From Polyangium sp. y55x31 (GTDB lineage: Bacteria; Myxococcota_A; Polyangia; Polyangiales; Polyangiaceae): a stretch of 38,385 nt of DNA. The notes below the pieces were generated by a model, which saw only the letters and a program-made list of their open reading frames with translations, did not search any database and was not told where the DNA came from. The translations under genes were made by a program, and so were the position numbers. The stretch's first letter is position 1, and every line of letters begins with the position of its first letter. This document shows, one piece after another, positions 1 to 7,603 of this stretch. Location: NCBI RefSeq assembly GCF_029946505.1, contig NZ_JARZHG010000062.1, positions 1 through 38,385 of the forward strand. Reading direction: 5' to 3'.

Positions 1-34
1 ACACCCCCTGCTCGGGCCCGGGGTGAAACCCCGG
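1..34 (+). repeat. Four-hairpin intergenic repeat, copy E (cut by window edge)
   Basis: Right-hand end of the repeat family described at 1828-1932. Hairpin H1 is complete: arms ccggggt (18-24) and accccgg (28-34) around the loop GAA. The end of hairpin H2 is visible in 1-11. The H1 arms and loop are identical to those of copy A on the other side of accC, but in inverted orientation, so accC lies between two inverted copies. The rest of the element lies outside the window. Confidence 0.75.
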
Positions 35-97
35 CGACACGCCCCCGGAGCCCCGAACCCCCACCCACCCGCCCCCGAGCCGTGCTACGTGGCCTCC

Positions 98-1603
98 GTG
101 ATCCGCAAGGTCCTCATCGCCAACCGCGGCGAGATCGCCGTCCGCATCATCCGCACGCTGCACGAGATGGGCATCGCCGCCGTCGCCGTCTACAGCGAAG
201 CCGACCGCAAATCGCTCCACGTCAGGGTCGCCGACGAGGCCTACTGCATCGGCCCAGCCCCCGCGCGCGAGAGCTACCTGTCGATCGAGCGCGTCCTCGA
301 CGCCGCGCGCAAATCCGGCGCCGACGCGATCCATCCCGGCTACGGCTTCCTCTCGGAAAAGAGCGAGTTCGCGGAAGCCTGCGAGCGCGCCGGCATCACC
401 TTCATCGGCCCCCCCTCCCGCGCCATGGCCGCGATGGGCTCGAAGACCGCCGCCCGCGCCAAGATGGCCGCCGCAGGCGTCCCGATCACGCCCGGCGGCG
501 ACGCCTCCACGGTCGAGGAAGCCCGCGCAACAGCCGAGCGCGTCGGCTACCCGGTGCTGATCAAGGCCGCGATGGGCGGCGGCGGCAAAGGCATGCGCCT
601 CGTGCACAACGCCGACGAGATGGAGAGCGCCTTCGAGCGCGCGCAAAGCGAAGCCGCACGCGCCTTCGGAGATCCCACGGTCTACATCGAGAAGGCAATC
701 CTCCGCCCGCGCCACGTGGAGATCCAGGTGATCGGTGATCGCCACGGCAACATGGTCCACCTCTTCGAGCGCGACTGCTCAATCCAGCGTCGCCACCAGA
801 AAGTCGTCGAAGAGACCCCCTGCCCGGTCGCGACCCCCGAGCTCATCCGGCGCATGGGCGAGGTCGCAGTAAAAGGCGCACTCTCGGTCGGCTACTTCTC
901 GGCCGGCACGTTCGAATTCCTGCTCGGCGAAGACGGGAGTTTCTACTTCCTCGAAATGAACACGCGCCTGCAAGTCGAGCACCCGATCACGGAGTGGATC
1001 ACGGGTACGGACCTCGTCGCCGAGATGGTGCGCGTAGCCGCAGGCGAAAAACTCTCCTGGCGCCAGGAGGACATCGTGCGTCGAGGCGCCGCCATCGAGT
1101 GCCGCATCTACGCCGAAGACCCGATCGGCTTCCTGCCGAGCCCCGGCAAGATCGAAGCCCTACGCGTGCCCGCAGGCCCATGGGTGCGCGACGACGGCGG
1201 CTTCTACGAAGGCGCAACCGTGCCGAGCCACTACGACCCCCTCATCTCGAAGGTGAGCGTGTGGGGCCCCGACCGGAAGACCGCCATCCAGCGGATGCGC
1301 CGCGCCCTCTCCGAGTACGTGGTGACAGGCATCAAGACGAACATCGTCTTCCACGAGAAGCTACTCGCGCACCCCGCCTTCATCGAAGGCCGCTACACGA
1401 CCGGCTTCATCGAAGAGAACAAAGAAGCGCTCCTCGGCTACTCGGACGTGCGCGAAGAAGACGAGGCCACGCTGGCCGCAGCCATCGCAGTCGCAGCCGC
1501 GCGCTCGGAGATGAAGGCGAAGCGCACGGAAGGACAAGCACTCGAAGATCGAGGGCGCCTCTCCCCGTGGGTGGAGCAGCACCGCGCCAGGGTGTTGCGG
1601 TAG
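98..1603 (+). CDS. accC: Biotin carboxylase subunit of acetyl-CoA (or acyl-CoA) carboxylase
   Basis: Carboxylates the biotin of a carrier protein with ATP and bicarbonate, the first half-reaction of acetyl-CoA carboxylase; cytoplasmic. I chose the GTG at 98 because it gives the family N-terminus (IRKVLIANRGEIAVRI); the frame is open further upstream but that part is Pro/Arg-rich and overlaps the repeat. The 501-residue product has the N-terminal Rossmann domain, an ATP-grasp domain with the ATP-binding Lys near residue 156 and the glycine loop GGGGKG, the CSIQRRHQK segment, and the catalytic NTRLQVEH block. It has no biotinyl domain, so it must work with a separate carrier. It is about 50 residues longer than E. 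coli AccC (449), through a charged C-terminal tail. No accB or carboxyltransferase gene is adjacent, so acetyl-CoA versus propionyl-CoA as final substrate is undecided. bioB lies about 6.5 kb away. Confidence 0.93.
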   Translation: MIRKVLIANRGEIAVRIIRTLHEMGIAAVAVYSEADRKSLHVRVADEAYCIGPAPARESYLSIERVLDAARKSGADAIHPGYGFLSEKSEFAEACERAGITFIGPPSRAMAAMGSKTAARAKMAAAGVPITPGGDASTVEEARATAERVGYPVLIKAAMGGGGKGMRLVHNADEMESAFERAQSEAARAFGDPTVYIEKAILRPRHVEIQVIGDRHGNMVHLFERDCSIQRRHQKVVEETPCPVATPELIRRMGEVAVKGALSVGYFSAGTFEFLLGEDGSFYFLEMNTRLQVEHPITEWITGTDLVAEMVRVAAGEKLSWRQEDIVRRGAAIECRIYAEDPIGFLPSPGKIEALRVPAGPWVRDDGGFYEGATVPSHYDPLISKVSVWGPDRKTAIQRMRRALSEYVVTGIKTNIVFHEKLLAHPAFIEGRYTTGFIEENKEALLGYSDVREEDEATLAAAIAVAAARSEMKAKRTEGQALEDRGRLSPWVEQHRARVLR

Positions 1604-1625
1604 GCTGCTGGCTGGCAGCGTAGCG

Positions 1626-1731
1626 CCGGGGTTTCACCCCGGGCCCGACCAGGGGTTGTCCACCCCTGGACCCGGACCAGGGCAAGCCCTGGACTCGGGG
1701 GGGAAAAACTGCGCTACGCGCAGTTTTTCCC
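1626..1731 (-). repeat. Four-hairpin intergenic repeat, copy A
   Basis: Inverted relative to copies B-E. Read on the plus strand it contains H1 (1626-1642, arms ccggggt/accccgg), H2 (1649-1669, arms ccaggggt/acccctgg, loop TGTCC), H3 (1677-1692, arms ccagggc/gccctgg) and H4 (1701-1731, 14-bp perfect arms with loop TAC). It begins 22 nt after the accC stop. H4 carries a T5 run in its 3' arm, so in the accC transcript it could act as a terminator or 3'-end stabiliser. The region to 1827 has no gene. Confidence 0.85.
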
Positions 1732-1827
1732 ACGGCCGGCGGCAAGACCAGAGACGGCGTTGCCAATCAAACGTCAGCGCGGCTGTCTTGGCTGGCAGGT
1801 TCGTCGCCGGCCTTGAATCGGCCTGTT
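1732..1827. other. Spacer between two facing repeat copies
   Basis: This 96-bp spacer separates copies A and B, which point at each other with their H4 hairpins innermost. Together with the two repeats it makes a gene-free stretch of about 350 bp between the convergent genes accC and the 164-residue unknown protein. I see no open frame with coding character, no tRNA-like fold, and no clear promoter in it. Confidence 0.6.
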
Positions 1828-1932
1828 CGCTGAACTGCGCATCGCGCAGTTCAGCGACCCCGAGTCCAGCGCTTGCGCTGGTCCGGGTGCAGGGGCGGAC
1901 AGCCCCTGCTGGGGCCTGGGGCAACGCCCCAG
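1828..1932 (+). repeat. Four-hairpin intergenic repeat, copy B (best-formed copy)
   Basis: Four perfect hairpins in a row: H4 (1828-1856, 13-bp arms, loop ATC), H3 (1866-1881, arms ccagcgc/gcgctgg), H2 (1889-1909, arms gcaggggc/gcccctgc, loop GGACA) and H1 (1916-1932, arms ctggggc/gccccag, loop AAC). Copies A, C, D and E keep the same order, spacing and loop sequences, while stem bases differ in compensating pairs. It sits 22 nt beyond the stop codon of the minus-strand gene ending at 1955, with H1 nearest to that gene, as copy A sits beside accC. Confidence 0.88.
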
Positions 1933-1954
1933 CGATGCGGCCGATGCAAGGGGA

Positions 1955-2449
1955 TCAGGCGGGGGAGGACGTGGTAGGCGCGTCGTCGTTCGCGCGCGCC
2001 TTCTCCTTGGTCGCGGCGGCCTTGAGGGCAGGCCCGGACTGGTAGGCGAGCATGGCCTCGAACGGAGCGAGGATCTCGGCCCCGTCGGGCGAACGCTCCG
2101 CGCGGCGGCGGATCTGCTGCGCCATCTCGCCGAGGCGCATGGCGATCTCGTGACCGCGTACGAGGCGCGTCTCGTGGAGGAGCTCGAGGAGCTTCTCCAC
2201 GGCAGGCAGCACCTCGTCGATGCGCTGGACATCGGCCCACGGCGCGGCGATCTCCTGAATCTCGTCCGGATGAATGCCCGCGCGCTTGAGCGCGAGAGCC
2301 GACGCCGAGAGGACATTCGCGATGGCAACGGCATGCCCATCGCGGAGCTTGCTCAGACGGCTGATGGCATCGGGCGTGATGTCGACGAGCGTGAGGTCCG
2401 AGAGGTCGAGGACCTGATCATTCGGCTTGGGATGCTTGGGGTCGGCCAC
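1955..2449 (-). CDS. Unknown 164-residue protein
   Basis: Not recognised. The start is taken as the GTG at 2449 because a strong ribosome site (ggaggag) lies 7 nt upstream; the longer frame to 2503 lacks one and would add a Pro/Cys-rich stretch. The product starts VADPKHPKPNDQVLDLSDLT and is soluble, with no signal peptide or membrane segment. The middle is helical, with repeated Leu/Ala heptad-like spacing and a run of charged residues (about residues 35-140), and the last 25 residues are Ala/Lys/Ser-rich and probably disordered. It faces accC and is followed by repeat copy B. A helical-bundle or regulatory protein is possible, but no function can be assigned. Confidence 0.7.
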   Translation of the reverse strand: MADPKHPKPNDQVLDLSDLTLVDITPDAISRLSKLRDGHAVAIANVLSASALALKRAGIHPDEIQEIAAPWADVQRIDEVLPAVEKLLELLHETRLVRGHEIAMRLGEMAQQIRRRAERSPDGAEILAPFEAMLAYQSGPALKAAATKEKARANDDAPTTSSPA

Positions 2450-2825
2450 GTGAACACTCCTCCCCGAAGGCGGGGGGCATAAAGCGATACAGTCAGGCTG
2501 CATGATTGCAGCGCGTGTGTTGGACGAGGCCGTCGCTTCAAGGATAGAGGGCGAGCAAAAAGGCGACGGGGACGCATGCGCACGGGGACGAGCGCGAAGA
2601 GGCGGCGAGGCGACGTCGAGTCTTCAGAGACACGAGGGCGTGCCTCGGAGACGAGGAGGTCGTAGTCGCTGGGCGTCGGCGCCCATTGCAAGGCGAAGCC
2701 ATCTCGCTCCGTCGGCAGACGCGCGAATCCGGGAAGAGCGACGAGGGCGTATCTGACGACCGACGACCTCATCGCAGGGCGTGACGAAGCCGTGCGGCTC
2801 GGACGCGAGGGCGAGGCAGGTTCGA
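2450..2825. other. Gene-poor intergenic stretch
   Basis: About 375 bp between the start of the unknown protein and repeat copy C. Frames exist on both strands (2502-2756 plus; 2353-2772 minus) but neither has a ribosome site, a recognisable domain or a length that stands out in DNA this G+C-rich. The minus-strand frame has a somewhat protein-like N-terminus, so a decayed gene fragment cannot be excluded. The promoter for the minus-strand gene at 2449 should lie here. Confidence 0.5.
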
Positions 2826-2928
2826 TGAACGGCGCATCGCGCAGTTCAGCGACCCCGAGTCCAGCGCTTGCGCAGGCCCCGGGTGCAGGGGCGGACAGCC
2901 CCTGCTGGGGCCTGGGGCAACGCCCCAG
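2826..2928 (+). repeat. Four-hairpin intergenic repeat, copy C (decaying)
   Basis: Nearly identical to copy B from H4 through H1, with only a handful of substitutions and one 1-bp length change. H2 (2885-2905) and H1 (2912-2928) are perfect, but H4 has a G/A mismatch (2831 against 2843) and H3 is broken near 2874. It ends 16 nt from the stop codon of the minus-strand dehydrogenase gene, again with H1 nearest to the gene. It looks like a recent duplicate of B, or its sister, that is beginning to decay. Confidence 0.82.
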
Positions 2929-2944
2929 CGCGGCGCCTCAGGAC

Positions 2945-3658
2945 CTACAGAAGGGCTCCACCATCAATGACGATGGCCTGCCCCGTGATACCGGCGGAAT
3001 CTTCCCCGGCCAGGGTGAATGCCAGGCTTGCCACCTCGCGTGGCTCGATCATGCGGCCCAGGGGCACGCTTTTCGCGAGGGCTGCCTCGTCCAGATTGAG
3101 ATCGCGCATGCGGCCTTCGGCCATGGCCGTGCGTGTCCAGCCGGGGCAAATGGCATTGACGGTGATGCGGCGCGGGGCGGCGTGCAGCGCGAGTGCCCGC
3201 GTGAAGCCGATCACGCCGTGTTTGGCTGCGACGTAGGCGGTTTGATCGGGCACGCCCTTGAGGCCCAGCACCGAGGCGATGTTGATGATTCGCCCACTCC
3301 CGTCGGGCAGGTGGGGAAGCACGTGTTTGCACAGGAGATAGGTGCCGTTCAGGTTCACCGCGAGGATCTGGTGCCAGAGCGCGTCGTCGGCCTCGGGGTC
3401 GAGCGAGTTTGGTCCGGCGAGGCCTGCGTTGTTCACCAGCACGTCGATACGGCCGAAGCGCGCGACGACGGCGCGTACGGTCTCTGCGACGGCGGCCGCG
3501 TCGCTGACGTCGCACAAATAGCCCTCTGCTGCGTGGGGTGATTCCACGCGGGAACGCGCGAGGGCTGCGACGGCAAAGCCACCTTCGTGGAATCGCTCGA
3601 CGATGGCTGCGCCGATTCCCCTCGACGCGCCCGTGACGAGGGCGACCCGCGCGCTCAT
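2945..3658 (-). CDS. Short-chain dehydrogenase/reductase (FabG-like)
   Basis: NAD(P)-dependent oxidoreductase of the classical SDR family, 237 residues, the normal length. The cofactor motif TGASRGIG is at residues 10-17, NNAG follows the fourth strand, the catalytic Ser is in the INIASVLG segment, and Tyr/Lys are in YVAAK. The conserved PG turn (NAICPGWTRT) and the C-terminal GQAIVIDGG match 3-oxoacyl-ACP reductases and related 3-hydroxyacyl or sugar dehydrogenases. The substrate cannot be told from sequence. The ATG overlaps the TGA of the upstream dehydrogenase (ATGA), so the two are translationally coupled and may act on successive or related substrates. The stop is followed after 16 nt by repeat copy C. 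Confidence 0.9.
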   Translation of the reverse strand: MSARVALVTGASRGIGAAIVERFHEGGFAVAALARSRVESPHAAEGYLCDVSDAAAVAETVRAVVARFGRIDVLVNNAGLAGPNSLDPEADDALWHQILAVNLNGTYLLCKHVLPHLPDGSGRIINIASVLGLKGVPDQTAYVAAKHGVIGFTRALALHAAPRRITVNAICPGWTRTAMAEGRMRDLNLDEAALAKSVPLGRMIEPREVASLAFTLAGEDSAGITGQAIVIDGGALL

Positions 3659-4365
3659 TGCGCCACCCCGCCGCCGTCGACCGGCATGACGACGCCCGTC
3701 ATGAACGACGCCGCGTCCGAGGCGAGGAATGCGATGGCCCAGGCGATTTCGCTCGGCTCGGCGAAGCGGCCGAGCGGGACAGCGGCCTTGTAGACGTCGT
3801 TGCTCGTGACGTTCATTCGCTCGGAGAGCACGGCGAGCACCTGCCGCAGCATGGGGGTATCGGTGCTGCCGGGCGCGACGCAGTTGACGCGAATGCCGCG
3901 GGTTCCCCAGTCGAGGGCCGCGCTCTTCGTGAGCTGCGCGATGGCCGCCTTCGACGCGCCGTAAATGGAGCTGTCGCGCTTGCCGATGAAGGCCTGATCG
4001 CTCGCGTTGTTGACGATCGCGCCGCCGCCGTTCCGCAACATGATCGGAATCACCGATTGCATGAGCAGGAAGGGCGCCTTGAGATTCACGGTGAGCACGT
4101 CGTCGATGGCCTCGAGCGAGGTGTCCACGAGGTTGCCGAGGTGCGTGACGCCGGCATTGTTCACGAGAATGTCGATCCGCCCTTCGAGGGAGGCGACATG
4201 CTGCACGTGACCGTCGATGGCCTTGAGATCACGCAGGTCGACGTCGGGGAGGTCGAAGCCGTGAACACGCGCGCCTTGCTCCGTGAGCAAAGACGCCACG
4301 GCCTTGCCGATGCCGCTGCGATGTCCGGTGACGATGGCGACCTTGTCACGAAGTCCGGGTAACAT
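3655..4365 (-). CDS. Short-chain dehydrogenase/reductase, first gene of a pair
   Basis: Classical SDR of about 236 residues from the ATG at 4365; an in-frame GTG at 4386 would add seven residues, and neither has a clear ribosome site. The cofactor motif TGHRSGIG contains an unusual His-Arg pair before the Gly turn. NNAGV, the Ser-bearing IVNNASDQ segment, YGASK and the CVAPGSTDTPM turn are all present, so the enzyme should be active. The C-terminus (MTGVVMPVDGGG) is typical. It overlaps the next dehydrogenase by 4 bp and the two form an operon. They are clearly diverged from each other, so they are not a recent tandem duplication. The substrate is unknown. Confidence 0.88.
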   Translation of the reverse strand: MLPGLRDKVAIVTGHRSGIGKAVASLLTEQGARVHGFDLPDVDLRDLKAIDGHVQHVASLEGRIDILVNNAGVTHLGNLVDTSLEAIDDVLTVNLKAPFLLMQSVIPIMLRNGGGAIVNNASDQAFIGKRDSSIYGASKAAIAQLTKSAALDWGTRGIRVNCVAPGSTDTPMLRQVLAVLSERMNVTSNDVYKAAVPLGRFAEPSEIAWAIAFLASDAASFMTGVVMPVDGGGVAQ

Positions 4366-4482
4366 GGAGGGGCAACGCGGTATCACGCGTGGAGATCCAC
4401 GTCAATCGGGGTGCGAGGGGCGGCTTCTTCCACGTTTTGAGGAATTTCTGCGCTCGACACCCCACGCGAAGAGGAGATGGTC

Positions 4483-4908
4483 ATGAGGCGGCCTACCCGA
4501 TCCATCCGCGGATGTCGCGCATCCGTCTCGATCGTGATCCTGACTGCGTTCTTCGCCGCCGGCTGCGGGACCGTCGGTCGAACAGTCGGCGCCGGCCTCG
4601 CAGGAGCAGGCGTCGTCGCGACCGGGACCGGCGTCGTGCTGGCCGTCGGCTGCTCGAGCCCGGATCCAACGAATCCCGCGCTCGAACGGAGCGGCCAACC
4701 ATGCCTGCCCGCGCAGACGTACGAGACGTACAAGCCCGCCATTCTCACGGGCATCGTGCTTGGCCTGATCCTGATCGGCGCCGGCGTCGCGGTCTACAGC
4801 GTATCCAGCCCGCCGCCCGCGACGAACGCACCGCCGCCGAGGCCGCCGCCTCCCCCGGAGCCCGAGGAATCGACGCCGGAGCAGGCGTGCAAGGCGTATT
4901 GCTTCTAG
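4483..4908 (+). CDS. Small lipoprotein with an internal membrane segment
   Basis: Unknown function, about 141 residues. I prefer the ATG at 4483 because gaggag lies 6 nt before it; an ATG at 4477 directly abuts that site. The N-terminus has Arg residues, a hydrophobic core and a lipobox (FFAAGC), so it is probably a lipoprotein. A Gly/Ala/Val-rich stretch follows, then a short region with two Cys, then a second hydrophobic segment (about residues 85-108, ILTGIVLGLILIGAGVAVY). The tail is Pro-rich with a final Cys pair (ACKAYCF). The protein is compact and Gly-rich like small envelope proteins, but nothing identifies a role. Its 3' end faces the fibrinogen-like lipoprotein gene. Confidence 0.72.
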   Translation: MRRPTRSIRGCRASVSIVILTAFFAAGCGTVGRTVGAGLAGAGVVATGTGVVLAVGCSSPDPTNPALERSGQPCLPAQTYETYKPAILTGIVLGLILIGAGVAVYSVSSPPPATNAPPPRPPPPPEPEESTPEQACKAYCF

Positions 4909-4932
4909 ATTTGGCGTCTCGTCGGGCCTTCT

Positions 4933-6147
4933 TCAGCGCAGCGCGAAGCCGTAGACGGCCGTCTCTTGCAGGTACGACGTGCAAGCGGTGTCGTGCCAGA
5001 CCTTCTTGCAGTAGTAATAAGCCGCGCCGCAAAGCTCGCCGGCCGTCGCATCCAGCATTCCTTCGGCCGGGCCGAGATCCGTATCGCATCCCCAGCCGAC
5101 CGGGTTGCTCGACAGGGTGAAGCACATCGGGATGTTGGTGGTGGCCGCGTCGCAGTAATCGAGGCCATAGTAGCCCGTGCGGAAGTCCCAGCCCTCCGCC
5201 AATTCGATTCGCTTCGCCGGCTTGCCGAGGGTGCTCGTGTAGGTCGTCGTGTCCCAGACCGAGGGCTGCGCGAGCGCCCGCTGCGCCGCGCTCGGCTTGG
5301 TGAAGTTGTCGATGCGAATCTCGCTGAACGCGACGCCGGAGAGGTCGACCGAATATGCATTGGCGAGCACGTCCGCCACCGGGGCTCCGAACGTGTTGAT
5401 GCCCGGCATCCGGGTGCCATTGCCGGTCTCCGTGACCGTGGAGAGGATGGCGCCGTAGGTCCATCCGCCGCCGTCGGTCACCATGTCGCAATAAACCTGG
5501 ATCGGAGCGCCGGCCGGCTCGATGGTGTACACGCCGCTCGGCAAGCCGGGGTATTGCTGGAGCAGGGTCTTGCACGAGGACGACGACGCAGAGACGCATG
5601 CCCCCTGGATGCAAAGGCCCGAGGCCCCGCAGGACGTGCCGCATGCGCCGCAGTTCTGAGGGTTTCCCCCGAGATCGATCTCGCAGCCGTCCTGCGGGTC
5701 CAGGTTGCAATCCCCGAAGCCCGCGTCACACGCGGCCACCGTGCATTGCCCCGCTTCACAGCCTGCCATCCCGTGCAGAATGGCGCACACGGTCTCACAG
5801 GCCCCGCAATGAGCGGCATCGACCTGCGTGTCGACCTCGCATCCGTTCGCCGCATCTCCGTCGCAATCGGCATGGTTTGGCTGACATGCCACGCCGCCGC
5901 CGCCCTGCCCACCGCCGCCCTGCCCACCGCTGCCGCCCTGCCCGCCGCTGCCGCCCTGCCCACCGCTGCCGCCCTGCCCGCCCGCAGCGCCTTCGCCCCC
6001 CATGCCGCCCGCGCCGCCTTGCCCACCGGCTCCCGCTTGTCCCCCGCCTCCTTGCGTTGCGCCCGAGGAGTTGGTGCTCTCCTCGCCACTGCAAGCCGCG
6101 AGAAGGAACATACCGCCGACAACCAAACCGAATGCGCTCCGTCCCAT
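4933..6147 (-). CDS. Lipoprotein with Gly-rich linker, Cys modules and fibrinogen-like domain
   Basis: Secreted lipoprotein of 404 residues. The start is the ATG at 6147, which has a purine-rich GGCGGAGG site before it; the frame extends upstream but without a signal. Residues 1-19 form a signal peptide with lipobox LLAAC. Residues 30-86 are a Gly-Gly-X tract, a flexible stalk. Residues 88-185 hold two Cys-rich modules with the motifs DGDAANGCEVDT/HCGAC and PQDGCEIDL/NCGACGTSC, common in myxobacterial surface proteins. Residues 192-404 resemble the N-terminal part of fibrinogen C-terminal/intelectin-like domains (LPSGVYTIEP, VYCDMVTDGGGWT, later Cys pairs). In animals such folds bind carbohydrate or protein ligands, so a surface adhesin or lectin is plausible but inferred. 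Confidence 0.82.
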   Translation of the reverse strand: MGRSAFGLVVGGMFLLAACSGEESTNSSGATQGGGGQAGAGGQGGAGGMGGEGAAGGQGGSGGQGGSGGQGGSGGQGGGGQGGGGVACQPNHADCDGDAANGCEVDTQVDAAHCGACETVCAILHGMAGCEAGQCTVAACDAGFGDCNLDPQDGCEIDLGGNPQNCGACGTSCGASGLCIQGACVSASSSSCKTLLQQYPGLPSGVYTIEPAGAPIQVYCDMVTDGGGWTYGAILSTVTETGNGTRMPGINTFGAPVADVLANAYSVDLSGVAFSEIRIDNFTKPSAAQRALAQPSVWDTTTYTSTLGKPAKRIELAEGWDFRTGYYGLDYCDAATTNIPMCFTLSSNPVGWGCDTDLGPAEGMLDATAGELCGAAYYYCKKVWHDTACTSYLQETAVYGFALR

Positions 6148-6236
6148 GATGCCTCCGCCGCCGGGTTGGTGAGGATCCCTGGCAAACCGTGGGAGCATCG
6201 CCGGGTGCCTGCTTCGTGGCAAGCGGCTCGGGTCCG

Positions 6237-6671
6237 TCAAGCTTCCAGTTTGCCCGCTCCGGCCGTGCTCTCCGGCCCGCCCGGCGGGGGGAGCCGAACC
6301 GTCAGAGCTTCGATACGCGTAAGTGCCTTCGTGACCAGACGAGCCACGAGCGGCACGGAAATAGGACGGTTGAAGTAGAGGGCGAGTACATAAATGCCCG
6401 CGTAGGAGCGCCAATAGGACGGGCAGTCGTCGGACTCCCGGACGCGATCGAGCTTGCCACCTTTGGTAAGGGGAACAGGAAGCTCATCGAGAACGGCGCG
6501 AGCATCTTTCAATACCGCCGGCTGCCCGAGCTCGCCCAAGTAGAAGGCACGGCACCAGAGATGACCCCACGCATCGAAGACGATCGCGTTGGCTCCGTTC
6601 GCCGCCCGCGCCAGCTTGGCAAGCTCGTCCGAGAGTTCGCGCCATTCCGGGTTCGTGATGCCGAGCGTCAT
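6237..6671 (-). CDS. Small protein, possibly roadblock/LC7-like
   Basis: About 144 residues from the ATG at 6671, preceded by ggagaag. No signal peptide or membrane segment. The layout recalls roadblock/LC7 domains: an N-terminal helix (WRELSDELAKLARAAN), a strand pair around NAIVFDAWGHLWCRA, a central helix, then a strand (YAGIYVLALYF) and a final helix ending in LTVRLPPPGG. Roadblock proteins bind small GTPases such as MglA in myxobacteria, but no GTPase gene adjoins it, so the role is uncertain. It follows the GIY-YIG gene by 35 nt and is probably in the same transcript as that gene and the GFA-type gene. The fold call is low confidence. Confidence 0.65.
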   Translation of the reverse strand: MTLGITNPEWRELSDELAKLARAANGANAIVFDAWGHLWCRAFYLGELGQPAVLKDARAVLDELPVPLTKGGKLDRVRESDDCPSYWRSYAGIYVLALYFNRPISVPLVARLVTKALTRIEALTVRLPPPGGPESTAGAGKLEA

Positions 6672-6706
6672 CTTCTCTCCGTCGAGCGGCCCGCAGCCGT
6701 GCCGCG

Positions 6707-7603
6707 TCAGGCCGTTGCCATTGCAACAGCGTCCTCCACCTCGCCGAGCGTCCGTCCGTCCTGGGCCTTCCAATCCTTGCGCCCGTTTCTGGACTGACCC
6801 GTGACGAATGAGGCAGCGTAGGAGGGCGAGCTGAACAGCATGTTCTTCTTCAGGACCGTGGTGGTGCCGTTGCTCGCGAGATCGCCGGTAGCTTTGGCAG
6901 TTTCCCAGAGCTCACGCACGGCGCCGGGCATACTGGCCCCCGGCGTGACAGCAACCTCGGATCCTTCGAGGAGCAAGAACCCTTCATCCACCAACCGTCC
7001 CCGGGCATTGTAGGACTTGCCGCTCATGGAGAGGAGCACGACTGACATCGGGGGTGGCGTGGCTCGAGGATCTTTGGTTGCACCTGAAGAAGTATCTTCG
7101 ATCGGCTCCAGCACCGGGTATCCAAGCGTCCCAAGGACGAGGCGCAGGTACTCGAGGTACTCCTCCATCGCAGCGAGGTCGGCGCGAGGCAGGGTGGGTA
7201 CGGAAGATCCGTCGACGTTCTCCACCTGGAAGCGGCGGGCTGCATTGGCCTGCTGGATCAGGCGAGCCTCCAAGAACTTCACATGTGACTTCGTGAGGTT
7301 CTCGTCCTTGCTGGAGAACACGACGAGCTCATTCCAGAACTCCTTCTCCCTCAGGTGCGCTTTCAACCGGACGAGGACATTCTCCGCCTCACCGATGTAC
7401 GTGGTGCCCGCGCTCGATCCCGTGGGTCGCGAGAGCAGAAAGTAGACGCCTGGTCTGGACACCTCTGCCCAATGTTGGAGCTCCGAAAACCGAGCGCGCG
7501 GGCAGGCAATGGCTTGCCCGGTCCAGTTCACGATTTCGGCGTGGCGGATACCGGTCGGAACTCCATCGGCCAGGAAAATTCGGACACTCTTTCCGTGTGT
7601 CAT
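6707..7603 (-). CDS. GIY-YIG nuclease-domain protein with DUF4357
   Basis: 298 residues from the ATG at 7603, which overlaps the TGA of the upstream GFA-type gene (ATGA). The GIY-YIG core is at about residues 45-125: GVYFLL stands for GIY, then TYIGEAENVLVRLKAH gives YIG and the conserved Arg region. The C-terminal part (about 195-290: SYNARGRLVDEGFLLLEGSEV, then SPSYAASFVTGQSRNGRKDW) matches DUF4357, which often follows GIY-YIG domains in stand-alone bacterial proteins. Such proteins are presumed to be DNA endonucleases or nucleic-acid processing factors, sometimes in defence or mobile contexts. No methyltransferase, integrase or restriction gene is nearby. Activity is inferred from family. 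Confidence 0.85.
   Translation of the reverse strand: MTHGKSVRIFLADGVPTGIRHAEIVNWTGQAIACPRARFSELQHWAEVSRPGVYFLLSRPTGSSAGTTYIGEAENVLVRLKAHLREKEFWNELVVFSSKDENLTKSHVKFLEARLIQQANAARRFQVENVDGSSVPTLPRADLAAMEEYLEYLRLVLGTLGYPVLEPIEDTSSGATKDPRATPPPMSVVLLSMSGKSYNARGRLVDEGFLLLEGSEVAVTPGASMPGAVRELWETAKATGDLASNGTTTVLKKNMLFSSPSYAASFVTGQSRNGRKDWKAQDGRTLGEVEDAVAMATA

Noticed and set aside
1-1603. accC start at ATG 23
   Set aside because: The stretch 23-97 overlaps the end of repeat E, encodes a Pro/Arg-rich peptide and does not resemble AccC; the GTG at 98 gives the conserved N-terminus.
2353-2772. Frames at 2353-2772 (minus) and 2502-2756 (plus) between the unknown protein and repeat C
   Set aside because: No ribosome site, recognisable domain or support; the first would overlap the well-supported start of the gene at 2449. 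A decayed fragment is possible but not shown.
4388-4401. Small inverted repeat cgtgga/tccacg upstream of the dehydrogenase pair, as an operator
   Set aside because: 6-bp arms with a 2-bp gap are common by chance in this base composition, and it has no second copy.
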